From: Lepus europaeus
Lineage: Eukaryota; Chordata; Mammalia; Lagomorpha; Leporidae
NCBI RefSeq assembly: GCF_033115175.1
Contig: NC_084850.1
Span: 101,371,439-101,435,438 of the forward strand
Length of the DNA stretch: 64,000 nt
Direction: 5' to 3'
Part shown: positions 44,285 to 56,007 of the stretch, one piece after another
Layout of the letters: every line of letters begins with the position of its first letter
How positions within the stretch are numbered: the first letter of the stretch is position 1
The notes under the pieces: model-generated
Database searches by the model: none
Told to the model about the DNA's origin: nothing
Seen by the model: only the letters and a program-made list of their open reading frames with translations
Translations under genes and position numbers: made by a program

Positions 44285-44580
44285 TGGAGGAGCCAGATGC
44301 CGTGGTTTTGATTTGTATTTCCCTGATGATGCTGGGATTGAACAATTTTTATATATTTATATTAATATAAATATTTCATATATATATATATGACTTGGAG
44401 ATCCTTTTTGCTTGTTAGCCTCTATGTCTTTTCCTTAGTGCTTTGTAGAATTTTTTTTATATATTCTAATACCACTGCTTTACCAATGGTATGTGTTCTA
44501 CACAAAGCTCGTTTTAGTTTTTGCGTTGTTGTTTTCCTTCTCATGGCCTTGAAGATGAAGATTTTGTTAAATTTAAACTG
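44285..44580 (-). mobile_element. L1 ORF2 3' remnant
   Basis: GGTTTTGATTTGTATTTCCC, TGATGATGCTGGGATTG, GCTTGTTAGCCTCTATGTCT are antisense L1 words. An AT-rich (TA)n patch lies at 44345-44391. Confidence 0.6.
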
Positions 44581-44749
44581 CAGAGCACGGTGTTAACGGA
44601 ATGTTTCGTTATTCCCGAGTTGACTAACAGACAATATCTTCTGTAGTTTCAGGGAATTGGTATTTTAAGGTATCCAGAGCAAGCACAGTGGAATCTCAGA
44701 AAATCCTGCAGCTGCCACAGCTAGGGAGGCGTTCTCTGCTTCTTGTTCT

Positions 44750-44905
44750 CCCGTTTCACCCTCTAATCACGTTGGCTCTGTGATCTTGGGCATGTTGTTT
44801 AATCTTTCTAGGCCTTCAGTTTCCTTACTTTGAAATGAAGATAATATCAGAGCCCGCCCTGTGAGGCTTGGGCTGAGAATTAAGTGATTTCATACCTGAT
44901 TATTA
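44750..44905 (+). repeat. MIR fossil
   Basis: GTGATCTTGGGCATGTTG, GGCCTTCAGTTTCCTTACTT and TGAAATGAAGATAATATCAG are sense MIR. Confidence 0.75.
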
Positions 44906-44920
44906 TCTATTTGCTGTAGA

Positions 44921-45239
44921 TTTTAAAAGTGATCTATTTACTTGAAAGGAAGAATGAGAGAGAGAGGGCAAGAGAGAGAAAGAGCTATCTTTCATCTGCT
45001 GGTTCACTCCCCAAATGGCTCCAAAAGCCAGGTCTGGGCCAGGCCAAAACCAGGAACCAGAACCTTCATCCTGGTCTCCTACGTGGGTTGCAGAGTCTTA
45101 AGCACTTGAGTCATCTTCCCAGGCACATTAGCAGGAAGTTGGATCAGAAGTGGAGTAGCCAGGACACAAACCGGCACTCTGATGTGGGATGCTGGCATCC
45201 CAAGTGGCTGCTTAACCACTGCACCACCATGCCGGCCCC
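44921..45239 (-). mobile_element. CSINE
   Basis: TGATCTATTTACTTGAAAGG tail, head CCACCATGCCGGCCCC. TATCT(ATTTG)CTGTAG repeats flank it. Confidence 0.83.
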
Positions 45240-45689
45240 TATCTGCTGTAGTTTTGTAGCATTGATCTTGGCTCTAACATGAATTCAAGGTTACTGATGC
45301 TCATGTGATACCCAAGAAAATCCAACCAATTCAAGGAATTAAATGCCAAGGAATAAGATTATTCTTTTAGGTAGGGTTGAGCTTTGGAGGACCGCAAACC
45401 ATTGTAATATTTAAGAGCTTTTTTTTTTTTTTTAAATCTCCAAGAACCAATTCTTGTCTCCTTTGGAGCAATATGATTTTCATTGAGAATGCATGATTTA
45501 TATGGTTATTTGTCATTAAACAATTGTGATCTACCTCTTCCTCATTTTGCAACTGTATTTCAATGCCATTAGTTTTATTTCCATAGTACTATTTATTTAT
45601 ATGATAATACTTAAAAACCTTTTATGAAAAATTTTGAACATTCATACAAATACAGGGAATCATATAAGGGGCTCCCATTGTGCCCACCA

Positions 45690-45835
45690 TCATCTGGAGC
45701 ATCTTGGATTTGGGATTTTCAGGTTAGAGAGGCTCAGCTGGTAAAGTCTATGCTAATATTCTCAAATCCTCAAAATGTCAAAATCTCAAACACTCCTGGT
45801 CCCAAGTATTTCAGGTAAGGGATATTCAACCTGAA
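45690..45835. mobile_element. Tigger-type MITE remnant
   Basis: GGAGCATCTTGGATTTGGGA, TTTTCAGGTTAGAGAGGCTC and AGGTAAGGGATATTCAACCT match the ends of a pogo-type MITE. Confidence 0.5.
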
Positions 45836-45892
45836 GTTGCAACAGAGACCACAGACTCACATAGTCTAAAGCATTTGGTATCTGACCCATTA

Positions 45893-46105
45893 CAGCAGGG
45901 GTGGGGAACATCTGGCCCATGGGCCATATAACTACTTGGTCTGGCCCTGCTAAGGCAACTGCAGGCAGAACTCAAAATGCAGTAAATGTATAGCAGGTTA
46001 ATTTTTAAATCGACAATTTTGTATGGCTTGTGAATGATGTTATAAATATACAAATGATCCTTGACAGAAAAAAGAGGGTCCCCATCCCTGCTTCACAGTA
46101 AAAGT
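45893..46105 (-). mobile_element. hAT-type MITE, near full length
   Basis: Ends CAGCAGGGGTGGGGAACATC and GGTCCCCATCCCTGC are inverted repeats. The centre has GCCATATAACTACTTGGTCT and AGCAGGTTAATTTTTAAATC. Related to the fragment at 22.3 kb. Confidence 0.7.
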
Positions 46106-46199
46106 TTGCCAACTCCTGATCTAAACTACCCACTCATTTCCTCTTCCAAGATTGTTGTTTTCTTTTTTTAAATTGAGGTTCAAGAGCACAAATGTTAAG

Positions 46200-46560
46200 T
46201 GTTTGGCTCAATAAATTTTTGCATGTATAGTCCTCATTACTTTGAAACAAATCCAAGACATAGCATATCATCCATAAATACCTCATTGTATATCTGTAAC
46301 GATAAGAACTCAAGGGGTAGTACTGTTACCCAAGGTACAGTGATTAACAATAATATCTTTAGAGCATCAGTAGTTAAGATATCAAATATCTTGTCAGGAC
46401 TCAGTCTTGCATTATTTTCTTGAGTTTTTGTCTCTTCAAATTAAGACCCAGACAAAGTCTACATTTTATATTTGCTGGTTGTATCCCTTGAACCTCTTTT
46501 ATATAATCTACAGTGTTATTTTGAATGGTCACCTGCTTTTCCACCTTTTAGAAGTTCCAT
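46200..46560. mobile_element. Old L1 3' UTR-like remnant
   Basis: AACAAATCCAAGACATAGCA, CATAAATACCTCATTGTATA and TTGCTGGTTGTATCCCTTG parallel L1M 3' untranslated sequence. Orientation not settled. Confidence 0.4.
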
Positions 46561-46599
46561 ATTCCCCAACCCCCAGTTTTTAGTGCTGGGCATTTAGGT

Positions 46600-47954
46600 T
46601 ATTTTCAATACTATGGTGTTAAAGACAAAGCTGTTTTAAAGATTCCTGTAGTGAAATCTGTATATATACATCAATGATTATTATTTCAGAACAAACTTCC
46701 AAAAGTGAAATTACTAGATTAGCCAAGAAACACAAATCATCAGTGAATTAAGCAACACATTTTCACATCCAGGCATTGAAGAGTGGTTAACTCAGTTTGT
46801 TCTCCGAAGACTCTTCTGTACCCAACCCTGCTCCCAATTTCCTTCCAAAGAAACAGAAAATGATTGAGACCCAGTTGTTTGTTTCATTCCCACTTGGTTT
46901 TCCACAATAAAATGGGCAAGGGTAATTAGTGGGAAGTAAGAAAAATTTGGAGAGAACAGATCAAAATAGGCAAAATTGCCATGAAGATACATAGATCATC
47001 TGGCCTTACTTCATATAAACTCAGCTAATAAGTTATTTTGACCACAAGCTTCCTAGTGGCTACAGTGAAGAGGACAACATGAGATATGTGTTCTCCATAA
47101 AGAGAAATCGTTCCAGTTCCTCAATAAGTCCAGGACTGCAGCCTAAGCCATTTTATTATTGGGTTTTCCTAGAGGCCACTTGTTTTCAGCTCAGGGTAGC
47201 ACCATCAAGAGTTCTTCTAAATGAGCTGTTTTTAGTTAAAATTCTCTGGCAGAGCTGTGGAGAGTGGGATGGTTTCCTGGTTTTCTGTGGCTCCTTTGTT
47301 GTCATGTCAGAGTTTGTGGAGTCACGATCCAATTCAAGGGCACTTCCTTCTCCTGTGCTCTTCTATTTTCAGTGTTCATTTTTTTCCTCCCAACAGAGAG
47401 ATGCGATACCCAGGATGAAGAATGTAAATAATACTTGGACAGCAAAGAAAAATTTAGGATGTGGAATATCTCCGTGATCCAACTTCTGCCTACTTCCCTG
47501 ACATGACTAAGATTCTCTAGTTTGAGAATGACCTTTCCAGACTCTTCATGTGTGTAACTCCATCTATGATGTAGGTTTATATGGGTGAATGAGTGTAAGT
47601 GATCTGATTATTGTGTATTTTTCTTTACCAAACACACAAAATGCACACACGGTATCTTTGGTTCTGCCACATCATTTTTTAACCTATAGATAAAATGCAC
47701 TCAATAAGTGTGGTTTTTATATATCTTATTATGAATATTTTCAGTTTGGCATACAGATGTAGAGATTTTAGTGAACACTTTTGTACTTTCCCAGCTGCAA
47801 ACATTGTCAACTGGTGGCAAGTTTTGTTTTATTTGTTGTTTATTTTCACCCACTCCTGTCATGGTCAACAACATCATCATAATCTAGTCAATTCTTTATG
47901 GATATTTGGTTTAGGATTTATACTGTTATATTCATGAGACATATTGGTATCTAA
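46600..47954. other. Unassigned AT-rich sequence
   Basis: No exon, promoter or clear repeat found. An open frame at 47079-47477 lacks family similarity that I recognise. Confidence 0.45.
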
Positions 47955-48127
47955 TTTTCTTTTATTGTTCCTTGTCACGTTTTGGCATTAGGTTATATGG
48001 GCCTCATAAACAAGTTGGAAAAGTGTGGTTTGGTAGATTTTGGGTAAGATTGCTATTATTGTTATTTCCTTAAATATTTAGAAGAATTCTCAAGGGAAGC
48101 CATCAGGATGTAGTTTTTTATGGGAAA

Positions 48128-48507
48128 GTTTTTTAAAAAAAGATTTATTTAATTTATTTGAAAGAGTTACACAGAGAGAGAAGGAGAGAGAGAGAGAGAA
48201 GGGGAGAGAGAGAGTGAGAGATAGATAGATAGATAGATAGATAGATATCGGTCTTCCATTCACTGGTTCACTCCCCAGATAGCCACAATGGCCAGAGCTG
48301 GGTCATCTAAAGCCAGGAGCCAGGAACTTCTTCTGGGTCTTTCACGTAGGTGCAGGGGCCCAAGGACCTGAACCATCTTCTACTGCTTTCCAGGCCATAG
48401 CAGAGAGCTGGATTAGAAGTAGAGCAGCTGGGAATCGAACTGGCGCCCATGTGGGATGCTGGCACTGCTGGTGGCAGCTTTACCCACTACTCCACAGTTC
48501 TGGCCCC
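48128..48507 (-). mobile_element. CSINE with (GATA)n
   Basis: Tail, GA run, (ATAG)7 at about 48219-48246, head CCACAGTTCTGGCCCC. Confidence 0.87.
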
Positions 48508-48589
48508 TATGGGGACCTTTTAAATTATGAATTCAATTTAATTAAAATATATAGTACCATTTGCATTTTCTTTTTTTTAAATAGTCACT

Positions 48590-48906
48590 TTTTAAAAAGT
48601 TTTATTTACTTAAGATTTTATTTATTTGAAAGACAGAGAGAGAGGGACAGAGAATGAGCACTGTTCCATACTGTGGTTCACTTCCCAGATACCCACAACA
48701 ACCAGGATTGGGCCAGGCCAAAGCCAGGATCCCAGAACTCAACTGGGGTCTCCCATTGTAGGTGGGAAGGACCCAACTGTTTGAGCCATCAACTTGCTGC
48801 TTCACAAGTGCGAGCAGGAAGCTGGATAGGGAACAGAGCCAGAACTTGAACCCAGGCACTCTGATAGGAGATGCATCACATTGACCACTTTGCCAAATGC
48901 CTGTCA
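48590..48906 (-). mobile_element. CSINE, older variant
   Basis: GATTTTATTTATTTGAAAGA tail, end CCAAATGCCTGTCACC. Confidence 0.75.
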
Positions 48907-48985
48907 CCATTTTCTATTTATTTTTATGTTGGGTTTGGTAAATAGTGATTTTTCAAGTAATTTGCCCAGTTTGTCTAATCAGGAG

Positions 48986-49489
48986 TCAACAAATTTTTCC
49001 TGTAGAGATCCAGATAGAAGTATTTCAGGCTTTGTGAGCCTTATGGTTTCTATTGTAACTACTCAAATCTGCTGTTTTAGGTTGAAAGCAGATGTAGACC
49101 ATATGTAAACCAACGAGCATGGCTCTGATCCAGTACAACAATTTATGGACAGTGAAAGTTGGATTTCATGTGTCACAAAATATTATTCAACTTTTTTCTT
49201 TTACTCAACCATTAAAAATATGAAAATCGGGGCCAGCATTGTGGTGTAATGGGTTGTCACCCCCTGCAATGCCGGTATCCCATATGGGCACCAGTTTGAG
49301 TCCTGGCTGCTCTGCTTCTGATCTAGCTCCCTGCTTAAGCACCTGGGAAAGCAGTAGAAGATGGCCCAAGGGTTTGGACCCCTGCACCCACGTGGGAAAC
49401 CCTGAAGAAGCTCCTGGCACCTGGCTTCAGCCTGGCCCAGCCTTGGTCACTGTGGCCATTTGGAGAGTGAACCAGCAGATGGAAGATAA

Positions 49490-49530
<41 letters not shown>

Positions 49531-49640
49531 ACTCTGCCTTTCAAATAAATAAGATAAATCTTACAAAAATGAAAACTATTTCTTAGCTTATGGGAGTTTC
49601 AAAAACAGATAATAGGCTAAATTTGCCCTTCAAGCCATAT
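48986..49640 (+). mobile_element. hAT-Charlie-type MITE, split by a SINE
   Basis: AGGAGTCAACAAATTTTTCC, TATTTCAGGCTTTGTGAGCC, TGTAACTACTCAAATCTGC, GAAAGCAGATGTAGACCAT, and after the SINE TAGGCTAAATTTGCCCTTCA. Confidence 0.7.
49229..49565 (+). mobile_element. CSINE in hAT MITE
   Basis: CGGGGCCAGCATTGTGGTGT head, CT run 49496-49527, tail AAATAAATAAGATAAATC. Confidence 0.87.
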
Positions 49641-49959
49641 TATGCAGTTACCTGGCGTACATTTATCAAATTTATTGGCGGAGAATTGTTTATAATACCG
49701 TCATCATTTTTGGTGTCTTTAGAATACCAACCTGTTGTTTATGAGCATTTTTATTGTTTCTAGTTTTTTCTCCCTTATATAATGGTGATAATAATAAGAG
49801 TCATAGTTACTATTTACAATGTTTACTTTTATGCCAGGTTATGGAATAAGGATATAAGCCTCAACCATTCTCCCTCATTGCCCAAAAGAGGTAAACTTTG
49901 GAATGTATTCCTTGCCCTTGAATCTCAATATCTCACACTGTGTTGCCTTCATACCCTAC

Positions 49960-50260
49960 CCCTCACAGCCACCTGAAAGACCAGTTGCTCTGAACACCTG
50001 AAAGACAAGTTCCAGGAATTCCCTTCTGCCTGCTGCCCCCTACCCCACCCCCATCCCCATCCCTCCTAAAATATAAAAAGGCCTGGCCCCTGGGGGTTGG
50101 GGCCTTCTACCACGTGTTTCATGGATGTACATGTGGGCAATTGGTCACCTACGTCTGCGAATTTATTTTCTCTGAATAACTTCGGTCTGGCTGTAAATTC
50201 GAACACTGCCTCCTCTCTTTTTTCGCCTCTTTTCCTAACATTTTGGTGTCCCGTGTGAGG
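49960..50260 (+). mobile_element. Endogenous retroviral LTR candidate
   Basis: TATAAAAAGGCC (50073-50084), a GC-rich leader, AATTTATTTTCTCTGAATAA, then CCTAACATTTTGGTGTCCCG looks like the U5 end followed by a primer-binding-site-like TTTGGTGTCCCGTGTGAGG. The left end is undefined and no internal viral gene follows. CTCTTTTCCTAACA is repeated ~50 bp further on. Confidence 0.45.
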
Positions 50261-50309
50261 AGGCACCAATCTGCAACTCTTTTCCTAACACCAGGAACTG
50301 TTATAATAC

Positions 50310-50460
50310 CTTATAGTGTAATTAACTCATTGAACTTACCCAGGAACCCTTTGTGCTAGGCACTCTTGTTGCTCCCATTGATCAGATGAAGAAACTGAGG
50401 CACAGAGTTCACTCAGCTAGTACAGTCTAGCAAGGACTCCGAAGCAGTGAAGCCATAAAT
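50310..50460 (-). repeat. MIR fossil
   Basis: TGTGCTAGGCACTCTTGTTG, TCAGATGAAGAAACTGAGGC, then CAGAGTTCACTCAGCTAGT are antisense MIR. Confidence 0.78.
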
Positions 50461-50960
50461 AAGGAAACAACCTTATAAATAGATTTTTTTTTTTTACTTT
50501 TCAAGTATCTGTGTAGGTCAGACTCTTCAACATGAGTGTGCAAAGCGACAACACATCTGTGTATAAATGTAAAGGGCATTTTTCAAATTGTGTTTTGATA
50601 TCGTGCAATCAGCTTAGACATGTGGCCACAGATTGTTTACAAGAAGGCCTAGTTCCCAATGTCTTAACCCCGCCTAGACATCATCAGTGTTTTTAATTCT
50701 CGTTGTTTTGTGATTGAGCATTATATCTTATTTCTATTTGCTTTTCTTTAATGTTTAAATGAGATCCAGCCTCTCTCAACATTTATTTTCCATTTTGTGT
50801 TTCTCTGTAAATCTCCCTTTCCTTTTCATCTTTTACTTACTGCTTTCTAGAAGCTTTTTATGAGTAGTAGGAATTTTGAAATGCACACTGCAAACTTTTT
50901 TTATTGGTAGGTTGATTTGTCTTTCAACCTTACTATCTGTTTCCCCTCACTAGAGGGAAG

Positions 50961-50991
<31 letters not shown>

Positions 50992-51088
50992 TGTTTTTTT
51001 ACATTTTTAGATTAATATAAAGAGAACAGATTTAATGTAGTTCATTGATACAATTCTAAGAATATAATGATATTTCCTTTTTTAAAAG
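50461..51088. other. Unassigned AT-rich sequence
   Basis: Contains a (GTTTT)n run at 50963-50997. Nothing else recognised. Confidence 0.45.
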
Positions 51089-51145
51089 GAACTTTTTAAA
51101 AAATAATTATTTATTTGAAAGGCAGAGTTACAGAGAGGCAGAGGC

Positions 51146-51178
<33 letters not shown>

Positions 51179-51440
51179 AAGGGCTTCCATCTGCTTGGTT
51201 TGCTCCCCAGATGGCTGCAATGGCTTGAGCTGTGTCAATCTGAAGCCAGGAGCCGGGAGTTTCCTCCAGGTCTCCCATGTGGGTGCAGGGGCCCAAGGAC
51301 TTGGGCCGCCTTCTGCTGCTTTCCCAGGGCACAATAGAGAGATGGATAAGAAGTGGACCAGCTGGGACTCGAACTGGCACCCAAATGGGATGCCAGCACT
51401 GAAGGTGTCAGCTTTACCCACTATGCCACAGCACCGGCCC
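51089..51440 (-). mobile_element. CSINE
   Basis: AATAATTATTTATTTGAAAG tail, head CCACAGCACCGGCCC. TGATATTTCCTTT / TGATACTTCCTTT flanks. Confidence 0.88.
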
Positions 51441-52016
51441 TGATACTTCCTTTCTCCCCTCCTCCATTCCCCTTCCTTTATTTCTCTCTTTTTAAATTTT
51501 TGCAGTAGCATATATTTAGTTTATTTTATATTCAAAGGATCAGTGCTCCACTAAATACAGAGTTCAGCAAGTGAAAAGTAGAAAAGTAGAAAGAACAGTG
51601 TTCAGCAGGAACATAGACAAGGGCTACAAACAATCAGATTCAAAGATGTCATTTCTATTCATGTACATTACATTTTTTAATACTCTCTATATTAACTACC
51701 ACAAATATGAGAAAATGTGTGTTATTTGTCTTTTTGGGTATGGTATATTTAACTAAGCATAATGATCTCTGGTTACATCCATTTTGTTGCAAAAATCAGA
51801 ATTTCATTCTTTTTTTGGCTCTGTAGTATTTCATCATGTATATATGCCACTTTTTTTTATCCAGTCATCAGTTGATGGACATCTAGGATGTTTCCATATT
51901 TTAGCTATTGTGAATTGAGCTGCTGTAAACTTGGGAGTACTGGTAATGCTTCCATATGCTGATTTCATTTCCTTTGGGTCTATTTCCAGGCGTGGGATGG
52001 CTGTGTCATACAGTAG

Positions 52017-52471
52017 GAAGAGTTAGAGAGAGAGAGAGAGAGAGGAGAAATGCGAAAAAGGAGAGAAGGAGGGGGGGGAGAGAGAGGAAGAGAGAGGGAG
52101 AAAGAGAGGGAGAGAGGAAGAGGGTGAGGGAGGAAAGAGAGACAGAGAGAGAGAGGGGGAAAGGGGGAAGAAAGAGGGAAAGAGGGAGAAGGAGAGGGAG
52201 AGAGAGAGAAATCTTCTGTCCACTGGTTCATTACCCAAATGACCACGATGGCTGGGGCTGGGCCAGGCTGGAGTCAGGAGCCAGGAGCTTCATCTGGGTC
52301 CCCAGGAGGATGCAGAGGCCCAAGGACTTGGGCGATCCTGTGCTGCTTTCCCAGGCACATTAGAAGGGAGCTGGATTGGAAGTAGACTACCCAGGAATTG
52401 AACTGGTGTCCATATGGGATGCTGGTGCTGCAGGAGGTGGCTTAACCCTGTTGCATCACAGCAGTGGTCCC
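52017..52471 (-). mobile_element. CSINE with very long purine tract
   Basis: Tail largely replaced by a GA/GGA-rich tract (about 52020-52210). Body and head CATCACAGCAGTGGTCCC follow. Confidence 0.8.
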
Positions 52472-53108
52472 ATATTTTCAGATTTCTGAGGAATCTCCAT
52501 ATCCATAATGGTTGTACCAGTTTTCATTCCTGTCAGCAGGGTACCATTTTAATCCACATTCTTGCCACCATTTGTTATTTTTTTATTTTTGGATGATAGC
52601 CATTCTAACTGGGGTGGGGTGACACTGCATTGTGGTTTTTATTTGCATTTCCCTGATGGCTAGTGATCCTGACAATCTTTTCATGTGTCTGTTGGCCATT
52701 GTGTTTCATCCTTTGAAAAACACCTGTTCATGTCCTTTGCCCATTTTTTAACTGGATTGTGTGTTTTGTTGTTGAGTTTCTTGACCTCTTTATATATTCT
52801 AGATATATCAGATAACATAGTTTGCAAATATTTTCTCACATTCTCTTGGTTAACTACTCACTTTGTTGAGTGTATTATTGTACAGAAGCTTCTTAGGTTG
52901 ATATAATCCCATTTATCTATTTTTTTCTTTTATTGCCTGTGCTTCTGGGGTCTTTTTCAAGAAGTCTTGACTTATGCCAATGTCTTACAAGGTTTCCAAT
53001 ATGTTTTCCTCTAGTAATTTTATGTTATCAGGCTTTAGATTTATATCCTTAATCCATTGTGAAATCATTTTTATATAGTGTGTAATATGGCAATATGGGG
53101 TTCTTTTT

Positions 53109-53148
53109 TTTAAAGATTTTTATTTATTTATTTGACAGGTAGAATTAA

Positions 53149-53189
<41 letters not shown>

Positions 53190-53446
53190 TCCTCCCTCCA
53201 TTGGTTCACTCCCCAAATGGCCACAACAGATGGAGCTGCGCCGATCTGAAGCCAGGAGCCAGGTGCTTCTTCCTGGTTTCCCATGCAAGTATAGATGCCC
53301 AAGCACCTGAGCCATCCTCCACCGCTTTCCCAGGCTACAGCAGAGAGCTGGACTGGAAGAGGAGCAACGAGGACTGGAACTGGCACCCATATGGGATGCC
53401 AGTGCCTCAGGCAGAGGATCAACCCAGTGCGTCACAGCGCCAGCCC
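53109..53446 (-). mobile_element. CSINE in L1
   Basis: GATTTTTATTTATTTATTTG tail, GACAGTGAGAGAGAG, head GTCACAGCGCCAGCCC. GGGGTTCT flanks both sides. Confidence 0.88.
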
Positions 53447-53518
53447 TGGGGTTCTTGTTTCATACTTCTGAACACTGTTTTTGGTTTTTCTGTTTTTTTT
53501 TCTTTCTTGTTTGTCTCA

Positions 53519-53800
53519 CTAAGATAATTCAAAAGACTTGTCTTCTAGCTCAGACATTCTTTCTTCTATATCATCAAGTCCGTTGTTAAGGCTTTCCACA
53601 GTATTTTTTATTTGACATATTGAATTCTTCATTCTTAATATTTTGGTTTGGATTTTCTTCAAGATCTTTATTTCTTTGCAAAATTGCTCATCCTCATCAT
53701 ATATAGATTTCCTTATTCTATGTAATTGTTTCTTTGTGTTTTTGAGTGATCTTACAATCATCATCCTTCTGAATTCCTTTTAATGGCATTTCATTAATCT
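53519..53800 (-). mobile_element. L1 (or HAL1-like) ORF1 fragment
   Basis: The - strand reads MKNSICQIKNTVESLNNGLD, then DIEERMSELEDKSFE, the coiled-coil end of an L1-type ORF1 protein, open for 81 codons. It abuts the ORF2 3' part, so most of ORF2 is missing between them. Confidence 0.7.
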
Positions 53801-53839
53801 ACCTGTCTTCAAAGTCCAATATTAATGTATTATTGTCTT

Positions 53840-54495
53840 CCTTTTGTGGAATCATACTTTCTTATTCATGTATCCTGTACTTTTACATTGATTTTTTTAA
53901 CCTATCTGGGGAATCACTTGCTATTATCTCTTCTGAAGACTTTGTTCTTGGAAATATGCCTCTGTGACTTGAGGAATGCCTCCAGCTTACACCGGAGATC
54001 CAGAAGTGTGTGCTGGGTGGGGCCAGGGAGCTCTGACTACAGTTTGCAAGTGGGGCAAGAGGCATGGCAGATCTCCTCTGATTCTAGTCATTAGGGGGAG
54101 GGGATGTTGACACTGGCTGGTTGTGTTCACATCATGAGCCCGTCTCTACCAAGGTGAACCAGCTGATTCATTGCCTGGAGTGAGCTCACGTTGTCTGTAC
54201 AGACCACCCACTCAGGAACACAAACTGCACAGAGCACTGATGAGCTCCATAGTGTGAGCCCTGAACCCTCTGCAAGGTCCATCCCCAGCACTCAGGGAGC
54301 TCCAGACTTCCAGAGTTGGACCAGGTGACTGTCCAGGAACCCTACCACACCCATGCCCTTCTCCGTTCCTCAGCTTATGCCCAGAAATCCCACAGTCTGG
54401 GAGGTATTGCTGAGGTTAAAAAAAAAAAGTGAGCAGATTGTACCTGAATATCCTATTACAGGAGTGTGATATTTGAGGACGTGGCCTGTTGTTTT
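53840..54495. other. Unassigned, GC-mixed sequence
   Basis: 54000-54400 is GC-richer (GGTGGGGCCAGGGAGCTC) and may be an old LTR. No termini recognised. Confidence 0.4.
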
Positions 54496-54496
54496 T

Positions 54497-54715
54497 GAGC
54501 TGATAAAGCAGAATACCTGAAATTGAAAAATTTATGAAAGAAATGAATTTATTTCTTAAAATTCTGGAGGCTGAGTTGTCCTGGATCAAGGTGCTGACAT
54601 TTGGTCTTATTAGGGCCTTAGGTGCCCTTGTACAGTAAGAGGCAGAAGGACAGGCTAATGAGCTAGCAAGCTAACTGCTATATGGAGCCTCTCTTTTTTA
54701 TTTTTAGGAATTTAT
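54497..54715 (-). mobile_element. MaLR (MLT1-like) LTR remnant
   Basis: AATGAATTTATTTCTTAAAA, TTCTGGAGGCTGAGTTGTCC and ATCAAGGTGCTGACATTTGG are antisense MLT1. Confidence 0.65.
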
Positions 54716-54740
54716 TCTGAGACATCCAAGTTTTATCTTT

Positions 54741-55049
54741 TTTAAAAAAATATTTATTTATTTGGCAGGCAGAATGACAGAAATAGGGAGAGAGGGAGGG
54801 AAGGAGAAGAGAGAGAGAGATCATCCACCTGCTGATTCATTCTTCAAGTTGCCACAACAGCTGGGGCTGGGCAAGACCAAAGCCAGGAGCCTGGAACTCC
54901 ACCCGGGTCTCCCATGTGGGTGGCAGGGCTCCAAGTACTCTTAGTATCCACCCTTTTTTTCCAGGCACATTATTATGGAGCTGAATTGAAGTGGAGCAGC
55001 CATGACTCAAACCAGTGCTCTGATAGGGGAAGCTGGTGTGTGCTGGCCC
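54741..55049 (-). mobile_element. CSINE, older
   Basis: ATATTTATTTATTTGGCAGG tail, head GTGTGCTGGCCCC. Confidence 0.83.
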
Positions 55050-55179
55050 CTTCTGTGAGGCCTTTCTGATTCCCAGATTGAAGTCAGCATGTTTGAGCAG
55101 GCTGTGTTCTTGAAAACTGCAGCTTGAGTAATCTTGGTTTAGCAGGTGCCCTCAAAGTGAAGAGGAAGCAATAGTGGAT

Positions 55180-55290
55180 GCAGTGGTCTTAATGTTTGTG
55201 TCCCCTTGCCACCCAATCCATATGATTAAGCCTAATCACCAAGATGATGGTATTAGGAGATGAGGTGTGGGAGGTGATTGTGGAGCATTT
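55180..55290 (+). mobile_element. MaLR (MLT1-like) LTR 5' fragment
   Basis: ATCCATATGATTAAGCCTAA, TGATGGTATTAGGAGATGAG and GGGAGGTGATTGTGG are sense MLT1. Confidence 0.65.
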
Positions 55291-55672
55291 TTCTTTTCCT
55301 TTTATGGAGATCTTTGCTTTTCCTAATGTTTATCTATTTATGTTATTTACTTTTTTTGCTATCTGTGTAGCTTATATTTTTGAGCAGAAAAAATAATATT
55401 TCTCACATGGAAGAGCATAGGAGAAGGAATTTGTATTGAGCTGGGAAATGAACTCCCAAACACAGACAATAGCACAGAAGCCATGGAAAACCAGGAAAGC
55501 CCAGCCACTACCCTGAAAGCATCTGGCAGAAGATTGTAGCTAAAAATGGGTTCATTAGAATTCTGGGCTGAAAACCACTGACCTTTAGAAAGAACCAACA
55601 ATAAATTTTCTTAGTCCTGAGTTTTCTATTTGTGGAGAATGAAAATTATGTAGATGATCATGTTTACCCTTT

Positions 55673-56007
55673 TCTTTTTAAAAAGATTTTCTTTATTTAT
55701 CTTGAAAGGTAGAGTTGCAGATAATGAGAGGGAGAGACAGAGACAAAAGTCTTCCATCTGCTGGTTCACTCCCCAAATGACCACAATGGCTGGAGCTGAG
55801 CCAATCCGAAGCCAGGAGCCAGGAACTTCTTCCAGGTCTCCCACATGGGTGCAGGGGCCCAAAGACCTGGGCCATCTTTCACTGTTTTCCCAGGCCGTAG
55901 CAGAGAGCTGGATTGGAAGAGGAGCAGCCGGGAGTCGAACTGGCACCCATATGGGATGCCAGCACTGCAGGTGGTGGCTTTACCCTCTATGCCACAGTGC
56001 CGGCCCC
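55673..56007 (-). mobile_element. CSINE
   Basis: GATTTTCTTTATTTATCTTG tail, head CCACAGTGCCGGCCCC. ACCCTTTTC flanks both sides. Confidence 0.88.

Larger units (their letters stand above)
47955..48985 (-). mobile_element. L1 ORF2 remnant, split by two SINEs
   Basis: GTTTTGGCATTAGGTTATAT, GGCCTCATAAACAAGTTGG, AGGGAAGCCATCAGGATGTA, then TTATGTTGGGTTTGGTAAAT and AAGTAATTTGCCCAGTTTGT are antisense L1 ORF2. Confidence 0.75.
51500..53480 (-). mobile_element. L1 ORF2 3' end and 3' UTR, split by two SINEs
   Basis: Antisense L1 runs through CATCAGTTGATGGACATC, CTGAGGAATCTCCATATCCA, TTGCATTTCCCTGATGGCTA, TTCATGTGTCTGTTGGCCAT and TTATATCCTTAATCCATTGT. The reading frames are decayed. Confidence 0.82.

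Noticed and set aside
43641..44345. 234-codon open frame on the - strand
   Set aside because: It runs across the splice donor and the degenerate GAGTGA minisatellite, is Pro/Ser/His-rich without domains, and starts in an L1 fragment. The repeat explains the lack of stops.
47079..47477. 132-codon open frame at 47 kb
   Set aside because: No similarity I recognise, no splice or promoter context, AT-rich.
51956..52363. Arg/Glu-rich 135-codon frame
   Set aside because: It is the purine tract of a SINE read in frame.
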